From: DASUPK01 sp963815665
GTDB taxonomy: Bacteria > Actinomycetota > Thermoleophilia > Solirubrobacterales > 70-9
Reading direction: 5' to 3'
DNA length: 64,000 nucleotides
NCBI GenBank assembly: GCA_963815665.1
Contig: CAWFHN010000006.1
Location: forward strand, 248,001 to 312,000
A program made the translations under genes and the position numbers. Under the pieces are notes generated by a model. It worked only from the letters and a program-made list of their open reading frames with translations, was not told where the DNA came from and searched no databases. Each line of letters begins with the position of its first letter. Positions within the stretch are counted from its first letter, which is position 1. This document shows positions 33,801 through 41,234 of the stretch, piece after piece.

Positions 33801-34589
33801 TCAGCCTCCTGCCGGCGCGCTGGCGGGCTGCGTCGCAGCCGCGGTGGCGCTTGTCGAGGGGGCGATCGAGGACGGGACCGACGGGGTTGCGCTTGCCGTC
33901 GCCGGGGCGGGCACAGCGTCGAAGGCGGCCACGATCTCGAACCTGACGATGAAGTCGCGGGTCTGACAATCCTGCGAGTCACCGGAGGCGGCGCCGGACA
34001 CCTGGGCGCTTCCGCCCGAGGCGCCCGTCGAATTCGGATCGGGGCGAGTCGAGGACTGGACGCCGACGCGGGTGACCCCGTCGATGTCCTGGAGGTCGGA
34101 GACGAAGCCGGCGACTGCGTCCTGGCTGATCGCACACCCGACGATCGACAGGGCAGGGCCGCTGGCGTCGGCTCGCATCGCGATGTCCGGGCCACCTTCG
34201 ACCTGAACCGCGGGGCTGACGGTGCCCTCGAGCTGGCTCAGCCAGACATCCGATGGGAGCACCCTGGCCAGCTCGTTGAGGACGCGCTGCCAGTCGAAGC
34301 GGCTCTGGGCCAGGCTGGTGACCGTTGCCTCGCGCGCCTCCTGAACCGCGCGAAAGTCCGTGAAGGACTTGAGGCTCTCGGCCTTGGCGGTCACCTGCTG
34401 CTCCTGCTGTCTAAGGTCGGCCACCTGATGCTTGCGATCCGACACCTGCTTGCTCGTGAAGGCGAGTGCGATGACGGCGAGCAGGGCGATGCCCAGACCC
34501 GCGATCACCACATAGGAAACTGAGCCCATACGAATCGCCGCGCGATCTCCTCTGCGTTCGTCGGGCGGGATCAGGTTGACGGGGCGCAT
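33801..34589 (-). CDS. pilN: Type IV pilus assembly protein PilN
   Basis: 262 residues. The N-terminal peptide MRPVNLIPPDERR is the PilM-binding motif of PilN. One membrane helix (VVIAGLGIALLAVIALAF) and a long coiled coil (QVSDRKHQVADLRQQEQQ) follow, then a ferredoxin-like domain (RVLPSDVWLSQLEG) and an Ala/Thr/Pro-rich tail. The ATG at 34589 was chosen over the frame start at 34640 because it begins with that motif. It is five bases after the pilM stop. Confidence 0.9.
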   Translation of the reverse strand: MRPVNLIPPDERRGDRAAIRMGSVSYVVIAGLGIALLAVIALAFTSKQVSDRKHQVADLRQQEQQVTAKAESLKSFTDFRAVQEAREATVTSLAQSRFDWQRVLNELARVLPSDVWLSQLEGTVSPAVQVEGGPDIAMRADASGPALSIVGCAISQDAVAGFVSDLQDIDGVTRVGVQSSTRPDPNSTGASGGSAQVSGAASGDSQDCQTRDFIVRFEIVAAFDAVPAPATASATPSVPSSIAPSTSATAAATQPASAPAGG

Positions 34590-34593
34590 GCCG

Positions 34594-35655
34594 CTAGTCC
34601 TCCAACGCGAGTCCGTAGGAGACGGTGAGGCGGGCGGCATCCTCGCCGTCGAGATGAGAGAGGCCGGCCGGCGACTCGGCGACTATGCCGAGCCCGAGGC
34701 CCTGCTCGATCCGCTCGGGGAGGCCCGGCAGTGTGCTTCCCAGGCCGCAGAGCACGACGCGCTCGATCGACGGGACGCCCTCCTGGGCGCCGTAGTAGTC
34801 GAGCGACATGCGCAGCGCGTCCACCAGCTTGCCGGCGCCCTCGGTGAGCACCTCTCGGGCGGTCGCGGCCGAGGCATCGCCGTCCTCCTCGAAGAGGTCG
34901 AGGGATTCCTCCAGGCCCACCTCGAGAAGGTGATCTCGCGCTTCGTCCATCGACATGCCGTCACGCTCGGAGAGGCGCTCGGCCATGTCCTCGATCCCGT
35001 AGGGAGCGACCCGGGTGAAGATGCACTCCCCATCGCGGGAGACCGCCAGGTTCGTCACGTCCCCCAGATGGCAGTAGAGGGTGGTCGCCGCGCTCTCCCC
35101 CATCGCCGGCGTGCCGGCGGAGAGGGCGCGGATCATCCCGAAGGCCGAGAGGTCGATGCCGACCGGCGCGAGGCCGGCCTTACGCAGAGGCTGCAGCAGC
35201 GAGATGACCATGTCCCGCCGGGCCGCGACCGCCAGGACCTCCATCTGTCGGTCGCCGTCCGGCCCGTTGCGCTTGGCGAGGACGCGGTGGTCGAGGACGG
35301 CCTGGTCGAGCGGCATCGGGATCTCGTCCTGGGCTCGGAACCGCACCGCGGAATCCAGCTCCTCGGGGTCCTCGATCAGCGGAAGCTGGATGGTGCGAAC
35401 CACCACCCTCTGGTTCGCGATGCCGAGGCGAACGGACTTGCTCAGCTTGTGGTGCGCGAAGAGCTCGCGCAGGGACCCCGCCAGCTGCTCGGCGTCCCGC
35501 ACCTCCCCACCGGTGACGACACCGGGCGCGAGTGGCGCAATCGCCGTGCGGCCGACCGCCCGCTCGCCGTTCCCCCGCACCTCGGTGGCGGCGATGCTCC
35601 CGGTCTCGAAGTCGAGTCCGACGACCGTAGGCGTTTTCTTCTTAGTCGCAAGCAT
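34594..35655 (-). CDS. pilM: Type IV pilus assembly ATPase-fold protein PilM
   Basis: 353-residue actin-like cytoplasmic protein. The N-terminal VVGLDFETGSIAATEV is the phosphate-1-type motif. VRLGIANQRVVVRTIQLP and YCHLGDVTNLAVSRDG mark the later nucleotide-binding segments, and CGLGSTLPGLPERIEQGLG the adenosine motif. PilM binds the PilN N-terminus and links it to the motor ring. First gene of the pilMNO operon. The motif AATCCTGGGTAT lies 57 bases upstream. Confidence 0.92.
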   Translation of the reverse strand: MLATKKKTPTVVGLDFETGSIAATEVRGNGERAVGRTAIAPLAPGVVTGGEVRDAEQLAGSLRELFAHHKLSKSVRLGIANQRVVVRTIQLPLIEDPEELDSAVRFRAQDEIPMPLDQAVLDHRVLAKRNGPDGDRQMEVLAVAARRDMVISLLQPLRKAGLAPVGIDLSAFGMIRALSAGTPAMGESAATTLYCHLGDVTNLAVSRDGECIFTRVAPYGIEDMAERLSERDGMSMDEARDHLLEVGLEESLDLFEEDGDASAATAREVLTEGAGKLVDALRMSLDYYGAQEGVPSIERVVLCGLGSTLPGLPERIEQGLGLGIVAESPAGLSHLDGEDAARLTVSYGLALED

Positions 35656-35711
35656 CCGGATGACGCTTCCACGCGTCTCCTCTCACATCGGACGCCAGGC
35701 GCCATCCCGCC

Positions 35712-35723
35712 ATACCCAGGATT
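35712..35723 (-). promoter_or_regulatory. Shared 12-base motif upstream of pilM
   Basis: AATCCTGGGTAT on the minus strand, 57 bases before the pilM ATG. The identical 12-mer occurs 62 bases before the first gene of the minor pilin operon. The GGGTAT end resembles the -10 element of SigB-type stress sigma factors, but no convincing GTTT -35 element is seen at the usual distance. Confidence 0.4.
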
Positions 35724-35748
35724 GATGAAAGGCGTGCCTGATCGGCTC

Positions 35749-36504
35749 TTAGACGAACGTCCCGAGGTACCAGTCGATGATCTGCTGGCCCGCGAGCAGG
35801 GCCACCACCCCGCCCAGGGCCAGGAAGGGCCCGAAGGGGACAGCGAGCTTGCGCGCTCCGGATCCCCTCACGCCCATCAGCGTCAGCCCAACCACCGCCC
35901 CGCTGAACACCCCGATCACCAGCGCCGGAACGACGGCGCTGCCCAGGTAGAGGCCCATCAGGGCGGCGAGCTTGACATCCCCCATGCCCATGCCGCGCGG
36001 ATAGGCGAGAGCGATGGCGAGCAGGAAACCGCCCGCACCCACCGCAGCGATCGCCCGCTCGCCGAGGCTCGCGGGATCTGTCAGGGCCACCAATGGGACG
36101 CAGATCAGCGCGCCCGCCAGCAGGATCACGTTGGGAATCACTCGACGCTCGAGATCGGTCAGGGTGATCGCGGCGAGCACACAGACGAAAATCAGCCCGA
36201 GGGCCAGCTCCGCCGGATCGTCGTGCAGCACAAGCACCGTCGCCGCGAAGGCCGCGCCGACAACAAGCTCGATCAGCGGATAGCGAGCCGGGATCCGAGC
36301 CCGGCAACTCCGGCAACGCCCGCCGAGCAGCAGCCAGGAGAGCACGGGGATGTTGTCGTACGCCGCGATCTGGCTGCCGCAGGCAGGGCACTCCGAGCGG
36401 GGAGCGGCGATCGAGCGATGCAGCGGGACGCGGTGGGCGACCACCCCGACGAAGCTGCCGGTAATCATGCCGCCGAGGAACGCGAATGAGGCGATCGGGA
36501 ACAT
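35749..36504 (-). CDS. pilD: Prepilin peptidase / N-methyltransferase PilD
   Basis: 251-residue membrane aspartic protease which cuts and methylates prepilins. Two Cys pairs (CPACGSQ and CRSCRAR) give the zinc site of the methylase loop. The catalytic aspartates are in LTDLERRVIPN and GMGDVKL (the GxGD motif). About seven to eight hydrophobic helices. Four bases separate it from the minor pilin gene upstream, so it is co-transcribed with its substrates. Confidence 0.95.
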   Translation of the reverse strand: MFPIASFAFLGGMITGSFVGVVAHRVPLHRSIAAPRSECPACGSQIAAYDNIPVLSWLLLGGRCRSCRARIPARYPLIELVVGAAFAATVLVLHDDPAELALGLIFVCVLAAITLTDLERRVIPNVILLAGALICVPLVALTDPASLGERAIAAVGAGGFLLAIALAYPRGMGMGDVKLAALMGLYLGSAVVPALVIGVFSGAVVGLTLMGVRGSGARKLAVPFGPFLALGGVVALLAGQQIIDWYLGTFV

Positions 36505-36507
36505 CGG

Positions 36508-38196
36508 CTATGGGACCGTGGAGGCGGTCGGGGCGTTCGTCAGGGTCTCGCGCTGAACGTGCCAGGCCGACTGGACCGGGTCGAAGAAGTACGGCGGCTC
36601 CTGGTAGCGCAGCCGGTCGTCGTAGTTGTAGCTCTTGGAGTAGCCATTGGCGATGCTGTTTCTCGAGGTGGTCCCCACCGCACCGCGGAACTTCTGCGAG
36701 ATCGCGCCGTTCACCGTCAGGGTCCCGAGGCCGGTCCCGCCGCAGTCGTAGTGATCGACGATGAAGGAGTGGGAGATCGCAAGGATCGCGGCGTCGATCG
36801 TCGGGTTCGTGAGCGAGCCATTGCCGTTGGTGCCGCTGTTGCACTGCCCCTTGGCGGTCTCCGCGGTCGTGGTCCCGCCTGTGCAGTCCAGGTCGGTCGA
36901 ATCGCAGACCGGGTGCTTGACCCTCACGAAGTTATTGGCGAGCAAGCCCAGCAGGCCGCCGCTGCCACTGGCGCGGTTGATGTCGCCGTCGATGATCACG
37001 TCGTTCTCGGCGGCGATCGTCAGCTGGCCCGTGTAACCGCTGCTCGTGTGCACGATCGCGTTTCCGCACCCGGACGACGGCGGATAGGTGGCGGTGAAGG
37101 GCGAATAGCTGGACGTGCATGACCCGTTCTTCACATAGACGACGCCGTCAGTGGGGATTGGGACCGACGGGCCGCCGTTGATCTGCATGGTGTTGCCGCC
37201 CAGGACGATCTGCGTCTGGCCGGTGTACGTGTAGTCAGGGCCCGCAATCGTGCTCAACGAGATGTTGGTCGGCGGCGGCGTCAGCACCGGAGCATTGGTC
37301 ACGAACGGGCCCTTGAAGGTCGGATTGTTGCCCGAGCAGTTGGAGGAGCCGGACCAACCCGTCGGGGGCGCGCTCACCTCGGTGATGTCGGTCGAGTTGC
37401 GGCCGAAGGTCGGCGTGCCGCAGATCAACAGGTCGTCGTTGGTGTGCACCGGCCCGTTGATCCTGTCGTTCGAGATGAAGACGATCTTGTCGCAGCTTTG
37501 AACGGGGTCTGTCCCTGGGATCGGGGCGTCCTCCCGCCCGTCCCGCCGGAACTTGGTGCACTGGGAGTAGGCGCCGGTGAGCGCGTCCGACGGGTTGGCG
37601 AAGCCGTAGGTGACCGGGTCCGAGGTCTCGAGCTGAGTGAAGTAGACGTAGTCGAGGAAAGTCGCCTGCTTGAAGGTGGCGACGATCGATGCCCGCGTGT
37701 CCCCGGAGGCGCCTGTCGGCGAGATGCCGGTTGAGCGGATCCGGAACGTCCCGATGTTCGGCCCGCTCGCCTCGAGCATCGTGCCGGTGGGATTGGAGAT
37801 GGAGCACTGCTGGCCGCCGGGACTGGTGGATGCCGGCAGCAGCTCGATCGCGTATCTGGATCCGTCCGTGGCGCCCTGCACCGCCCGGCTCCTCAGGGGG
37901 TCGGCCCCATCCAGGTTGACGGCACTTTGTCCCGTGTCCTTTCCCGGCACGTCGTCGCACCGAGTCCAGTAGCCGACGTCGTTGGTCAGATGGAAGACGT
38001 AGTCGGCGATCCCAGCCTGCGCGGCCGCGTACGCCTGCTTGCTGCTCAGATCGCGCCTCACCAGGCGCAGGTCCCCGTTGGTGGCGGCGAGGGCGGCACC
38101 GACCATGAGGGTCACCAGGGACATCGCTCCGATCACGGCGAGCATCGTGAAGCCGTCCTCGCCGGCCAGCCGTCTGCGGATCCAGTTCAGGTGCAT
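36508..38196 (-). CDS. PilX-like pilus assembly protein with prepilin-type N-terminus
   Basis: 562 residues. The N-terminus GEDGFTMLAVIGAMSLVTLMVGAALA looks like a class A prepilin segment with Gly-Phe cleavage, but Glu5 is replaced by Ala, as in some PilX-type minor pilins. The rest is a long exported domain with many Cys (CDKIVF, SSNCSGN, SSGCGNAI, CDSTDLDC) and a repetitive beta character, with VIIDGDINRASGSGG in a beta-helix-like stretch. It probably sits at the pilus tip or primes assembly. It overlaps the gene upstream by ten bases. Confidence 0.75.
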   Translation of the reverse strand: MHLNWIRRRLAGEDGFTMLAVIGAMSLVTLMVGAALAATNGDLRLVRRDLSSKQAYAAAQAGIADYVFHLTNDVGYWTRCDDVPGKDTGQSAVNLDGADPLRSRAVQGATDGSRYAIELLPASTSPGGQQCSISNPTGTMLEASGPNIGTFRIRSTGISPTGASGDTRASIVATFKQATFLDYVYFTQLETSDPVTYGFANPSDALTGAYSQCTKFRRDGREDAPIPGTDPVQSCDKIVFISNDRINGPVHTNDDLLICGTPTFGRNSTDITEVSAPPTGWSGSSNCSGNNPTFKGPFVTNAPVLTPPPTNISLSTIAGPDYTYTGQTQIVLGGNTMQINGGPSVPIPTDGVVYVKNGSCTSSYSPFTATYPPSSGCGNAIVHTSSGYTGQLTIAAENDVIIDGDINRASGSGGLLGLLANNFVRVKHPVCDSTDLDCTGGTTTAETAKGQCNSGTNGNGSLTNPTIDAAILAISHSFIVDHYDCGGTGLGTLTVNGAISQKFRGAVGTTSRNSIANGYSKSYNYDDRLRYQEPPYFFDPVQSAWHVQRETLTNAPTASTVP

Positions 38197-38873
38197 GGCA
38201 TGTTGTCCTGGCTCGGGACCTGGCTGGCCGATTCGAGGCGCAGGTCGGCTGAGTTGCTGAAGGTGATCGGGCTGTTGGTGTCCAGCAGGGACGCTCCGCT
38301 AGTCGGTGCGGCCGTCAGCGAAATCGTCGCGTAGGCGGTGAGCGCGGCGTTGGTCGTGCTCAGCGGGACCGGCAGGGGCGTAGTTGAGAGCTGCCCGTTC
38401 AGGAACCGGTAGTAGCTGAACATCACACCCCCGGGCGCCGAGACATTGGTGAGCAGTTGCGTCGTCGAACTGGGCGTCCCCGAGAACGTCCAGGACGGCG
38501 CGGCACCGCCGGTCGCCGGATAGACGGACTCGGTCAGCGTCGTGCCGGAAAGGGCGATGACGTGCTTGTCGGGAGTCGGCGTCACCGCCTCACCACTCTG
38601 GGAAAGAAAGCTGATCTGGGTGGCCGTACTTCCACCTGCCGTGCCATCACCGATCACAGGAATGATCCGAGGCGCGACGCAGGCGGAATGCAGCTCGTTG
38701 ACGATCCTGGCCATCACCGGCCGTCCGCGCTGACTGGCGTCAACGCGCCTGGCGATCCGGTCCTCGTTGTGGGTCGTGACCGTGATCATCGTGGTGATCA
38801 GGCTGATCGCCACGAGGCTGACCGCGAGGCTGACCAGAAGCTCGATGATGGTGAACCCGTGCTCATCCCTCAT
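38187..38873 (-). CDS. PilW-like minor type IV prepilin
   Basis: 228 residues with a clean class A prepilin start: MRDEHG then FTIIELLVSLAVSLVAISLIT, including Glu5. The remainder is a globular domain ending in Cys. The ATG at 38873 was chosen because it gives a six-residue leader; it overlaps the stop of the PilV-like gene (ATGA). Probably a minor pilin of the initiation complex, cut by PilD from the same operon. Confidence 0.85.
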   Translation of the reverse strand: MRDEHGFTIIELLVSLAVSLVAISLITTMITVTTHNEDRIARRVDASQRGRPVMARIVNELHSACVAPRIIPVIGDGTAGGSTATQISFLSQSGEAVTPTPDKHVIALSGTTLTESVYPATGGAAPSWTFSGTPSSTTQLLTNVSAPGGVMFSYYRFLNGQLSTTPLPVPLSTTNAALTAYATISLTAAPTSGASLLDTNSPITFSNSADLRLESASQVPSQDNMPCT

Positions 38874-40300
38874 GGGCAAGCCCCAGCCGAGCCCGGCCCA
38901 CTGCTCGGGATCAGGAGGAGAAGATCGGTGCCGGTGTTCAGATTGGAGACATCGACGTTGGGGGTGGTGACATGCCTGCTGCCGTCGTCGGCGCACACGC
39001 TGTAGCCCTGGTTGAGCGCATCGCCGGAGACGTACGGCCGATAGGGCAACCCCGGATCCGGGAGCTGGCCGAGGACGTTGGTGGGACCGATGGTTCGCCA
39101 GAGCTGGGTGCCGCTCCCCGTCGGCCAGTCCGGGCAGTTGTTGTCGTGAACCCTGACCCTGGCGCCGGAGAGAGGCTGCGAGAGGCTGTTGACGACCGTG
39201 AGGTGGAGTGCCGGCAGCTGGATCGTCGGCCCGTTGACGGTCCCGCCCGGCGGGATGAGGATGTTCTGCAACGCGGCGCCGCCGGCTCCGCTGCTGTTGG
39301 GGTCGGGGTTGTCGCCCTGGCAGGTGCCGGCATACGCAGCATAGGGCGAGGCGAACGGGAACAGGCCGCTTGCCGAGATCCCAGATGTGGGAGTGCCCGG
39401 CGTGCCGACCTGCTTCGGCTGCTGCATCCCCGAGTTGAAGAGGATCACGGAATCAGCCTTGGAGGCAACGGGGGCGGTGGCGGGAAGAGCGCCGTACGGC
39501 TTGGTTGAGAACCGAATCGGATTCACGGCACTGATCGAGCCCGGCGTGTCGTACTCGATGTTGAACGTGGTGGTCGCCTGAGCCACCACGCTGGGATGCT
39601 GCGTCTGGGGCGGATTGCCGTTTGGGTCGACCTTGTTCGAGGCCACCCCGGCGAGCGACATCGCGTAGTCGCCCTGCGGCAGGTTTCTCCAGAGGACGCA
39701 GCCGCTCGACCCGGTCGTGCCGTTGAACCCGGCGGGGCCGCTGCCCGCCAGCGCGACGCCGGGGATTCCAGCGCCGCGCGAGTCGGTCACCGTCACCAGC
39801 AGCGAGCCGGTGTCCGGGATCACCGAGCCGCTCGGCGGCGAGACCGCGCTGGCGGCCGTCACCGCGGGCCGGCTCCCCATCCCCGGCCAGGTGACCTTCG
39901 AGCTGATCTGCAGATAGTCGCGGGAGTCAGGGCCGGTGACGCAGGCGCTGGTGGTCGGCGTCTCGGTGAGGAACTGCGTCCGGGAGGTGATCGTGTAGAT
40001 GGTCCCGTCCTCGGTGACCTGCCTCGACTGAGGAGTGATCAGACTGACGATCGAGTATGTGCAGCTCGGGTTGGTCCCGGGGCAGGCATACGGCAGCGAC
40101 CGGATCCGCTCGAGGTCGGCCTGGGCCAGATCATTGGCCCGTGCGTTGTGGCGCTCCTGAGCGGTGGCGCGCGTGCTCGCGTCGAAGGCGGTGAAGACTC
40201 CGGCCGCGACGGTCACGATCAGCACGGCGCTGATCAGGGCCTCGATCAGCGCGAATCCCGCTTGGTCACGGCGCATCCGTGTCGGCTTCAGGCGTCCCAT
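38870..40300 (-). CDS. Large PilV-like minor prepilin with CnaB-type domains
   Basis: 476 residues, several times a typical PilV. The leader ends RRDQAG and the helix starts FALIEALISAVLIVTVAAG, with Glu5 present. Two segments look like carboxypeptidase-regulatory or CnaB-type beta-sandwich domains: GSLLVTVTDSRGAGIPGVALAG...GCVLWRNLPQGDYAMSL (about 165-220) and LHLTVVNSLSQPLSGARVRVHDN (about 370-395). Such modules are common in adhesins. First gene of the minor pilin operon. Confidence 0.78.
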   Translation of the reverse strand: MGRLKPTRMRRDQAGFALIEALISAVLIVTVAAGVFTAFDASTRATAQERHNARANDLAQADLERIRSLPYACPGTNPSCTYSIVSLITPQSRQVTEDGTIYTITSRTQFLTETPTTSACVTGPDSRDYLQISSKVTWPGMGSRPAVTAASAVSPPSGSVIPDTGSLLVTVTDSRGAGIPGVALAGSGPAGFNGTTGSSGCVLWRNLPQGDYAMSLAGVASNKVDPNGNPPQTQHPSVVAQATTTFNIEYDTPGSISAVNPIRFSTKPYGALPATAPVASKADSVILFNSGMQQPKQVGTPGTPTSGISASGLFPFASPYAAYAGTCQGDNPDPNSSGAGGAALQNILIPPGGTVNGPTIQLPALHLTVVNSLSQPLSGARVRVHDNNCPDWPTGSGTQLWRTIGPTNVLGQLPDPGLPYRPYVSGDALNQGYSVCADDGSRHVTTPNVDVSNLNTGTDLLLLIPSSGPGSAGACP

Positions 40301-40361
40301 GTTCTCTCGGGGGCTCGTAGGGGAACCCCTGGCTCCATCGGCAGGGCGGGCGGCGGTGGCG

Positions 40362-40373
40362 ATACCCAGGATT
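40362..40373 (-). promoter_or_regulatory. Shared 12-base motif upstream of the minor pilin operon
   Basis: AATCCTGGGTAT on the minus strand, 62 bases before the ATG of the PilV-like gene and identical to the motif before pilM. It lies between the pilA terminator and the minor pilin genes, where a new promoter is needed. Confidence 0.4.
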
Positions 40374-40439
40374 TGGGGGAGATGGCCGATCGTTGGACGG
40401 CGTCAGCAAACGAGCCACGGGCCGAATGTCCAGAACGAG

Positions 40440-40467
40440 AGAGGGCGGGCCCGGAGGCCCGCCCTCT
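40440..40467. terminator. Strong hairpin terminator after pilA
   Basis: A perfect 12-bp stem, AGAGGGCGGGCC and its complement, around a four-base loop, 51 bases after the pilA stop on the minus strand. The tract after it is only weakly T-rich. It separates the abundant pilin message from the minor pilin operon that begins at 40300. Confidence 0.75.
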
Positions 40468-40518
40468 GCTCGGCGTGAGGCTCGGACGAGTGCGTCACGC
40501 GATCTGGCTAGGCGCGGC

Positions 40519-40974
40519 TTAACCCCACTTTGTGCTGGACGGACAACCGCCCTGACCTCCGGTGGGGCAGTCGAACGAGAACCGTCGCCGCCCGTCCGAG
40601 TGATCGTCGAACGAGTGGCCCGTCTTCGGGCTGGTCACGTGGATCTGGTAATCGGTTGCGTTCGGGGTTCCGACGACGGTCACCATTGGCTTCGTGGCGT
40701 CCGTGTCGTTGACCGTGTTCTCAATGGCGTGCAGCGCCGCACCATCGGCAAGGGCATAGGTGCCGTCGTGGTCGGCGGAATACGTCTCCATCGCCGTCTG
40801 CGCCGTGTGTGCCATCGACTTCGCGTCCGCGTCGTTCGCCTTCTCCTTTTGGTTGAAGAACGTCGGAATCGCGATCGCGGCCAGAATTCCAATGATGAGC
40901 ATGACGACCAGCAGCTCGATCAGGGTGAACCCTGACTCCTCACTGGCCATCCTCTTGCGGAGCTTCAACAGCAT
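40519..40974 (-). CDS. pilA: Major type IV pilin
   Basis: 151-residue prepilin: a 15-residue basic leader ending SEESG, then FTLIELLVVMLIIGILAAIAIPTFFNQ with Glu5. The globular domain (TAQTAMETYSADHDGTYA) resembles short Gram-positive and thermophile pilins, and one C-terminal Cys pair (CPTGGQGGC) may close the D-loop. ATG at 40974 after AAGGAGG. It stands alone between the c-di-GMP riboswitch and a strong hairpin, so pilin synthesis has its own control. It is the best candidate for the main pilus subunit. Confidence 0.92.
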   Translation of the reverse strand: MLLKLRKRMASEESGFTLIELLVVMLIIGILAAIAIPTFFNQKEKANDADAKSMAHTAQTAMETYSADHDGTYALADGAALHAIENTVNDTDATKPMVTVVGTPNATDYQIHVTSPKTGHSFDDHSDGRRRFSFDCPTGGQGGCPSSTKWG

Positions 40975-40975
40975 C

Positions 40976-41039
40976 TGGACCTCCTTGTTGTCCAAACTTC
41001 GCTGCCAGAGCCCCGTGCCTTCGGAAGTCTGCTGACCCC
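40976..41039 (-). promoter_or_regulatory. Candidate expression platform between the riboswitch and pilA
   Basis: TGGCAGC (minus strand, 41007-41001) is the exact complement of GCTGCCA at 41048-41042, which forms the 3' strand of the aptamer, so the two structures exclude each other. Closer to the gene the Shine-Dalgarno AAGGAGG sits in the loop of a short TGGAC/GTCCA stem. No intrinsic terminator is seen here, so control of translation start is more likely than attenuation. Confidence 0.45.
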
Positions 41040-41125
41040 GGTGGCAGCCCGGCTGGCTCTGAGATCTCTCTCGGAGCCCCGCTGGCTTTGCGTCCCCGCC
41101 TCGCGACGGGTTTGCCTTTTTCACC
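41040..41125 (-). promoter_or_regulatory. Cyclic di-GMP-I (GEMM-I) riboswitch upstream of pilA
   Basis: The minus strand carries the full aptamer: closing helix GGTG/CACC, the conserved AGGCAAACC, a six-bp stem with GCGA tetraloop, GGGACGCAAAGCC, a second stem GGCTC..GAGCC with a GAGA loop, and the 3' element CCGGGCTGCC. These are the invariant blocks of the class I c-di-GMP riboswitch. It sits in the pilA leader, 66 bases before the start codon. c-di-GMP control of pilin messages is known from Clostridioides difficile, there with a class II aptamer. Confidence 0.92.
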
Positions 41126-41154
41126 GAGGCGCTGGCTTTGCTTTACGCCGCCTT

Positions 41155-41181
41155 GAATCGACCGCGGGGCGAATGCCTTTA
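41155..41181 (-). promoter_or_regulatory. Candidate WhiG/FliA-type promoter for pilA
   Basis: TAAAG at 41181-41177 and CGAT at 41160-41157 are spaced as in the sigma-28 consensus (TAAA-N15-GCCGATAA). A start a few bases later would begin the transcript about 20-30 bases before the riboswitch helix. A similar TAAAG/CGAT arrangement lies before pilT2. This is a visual match only. Confidence 0.35.
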
Positions 41182-41234
41182 GCAAGTCCCTAAATAGTGC
41201 TTAGGGGAATGCGGTCGAACTTGCGTCCAGTGCC

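Noticed and set aside
33800..34195. N-terminal extension of PilO
   Set aside because: It overlaps pilN in another frame, is low complexity and lacks any helix; the GTG at 33799 with AGGAGG gives a standard PilO start.
41130..41210. A second, tandem c-di-GMP aptamer upstream of the first, suggested by a repeated GCAAAGCCAGCG
   Set aside because: The GGCAAACC block and the paired stems are missing, so only one aptamer can be supported.
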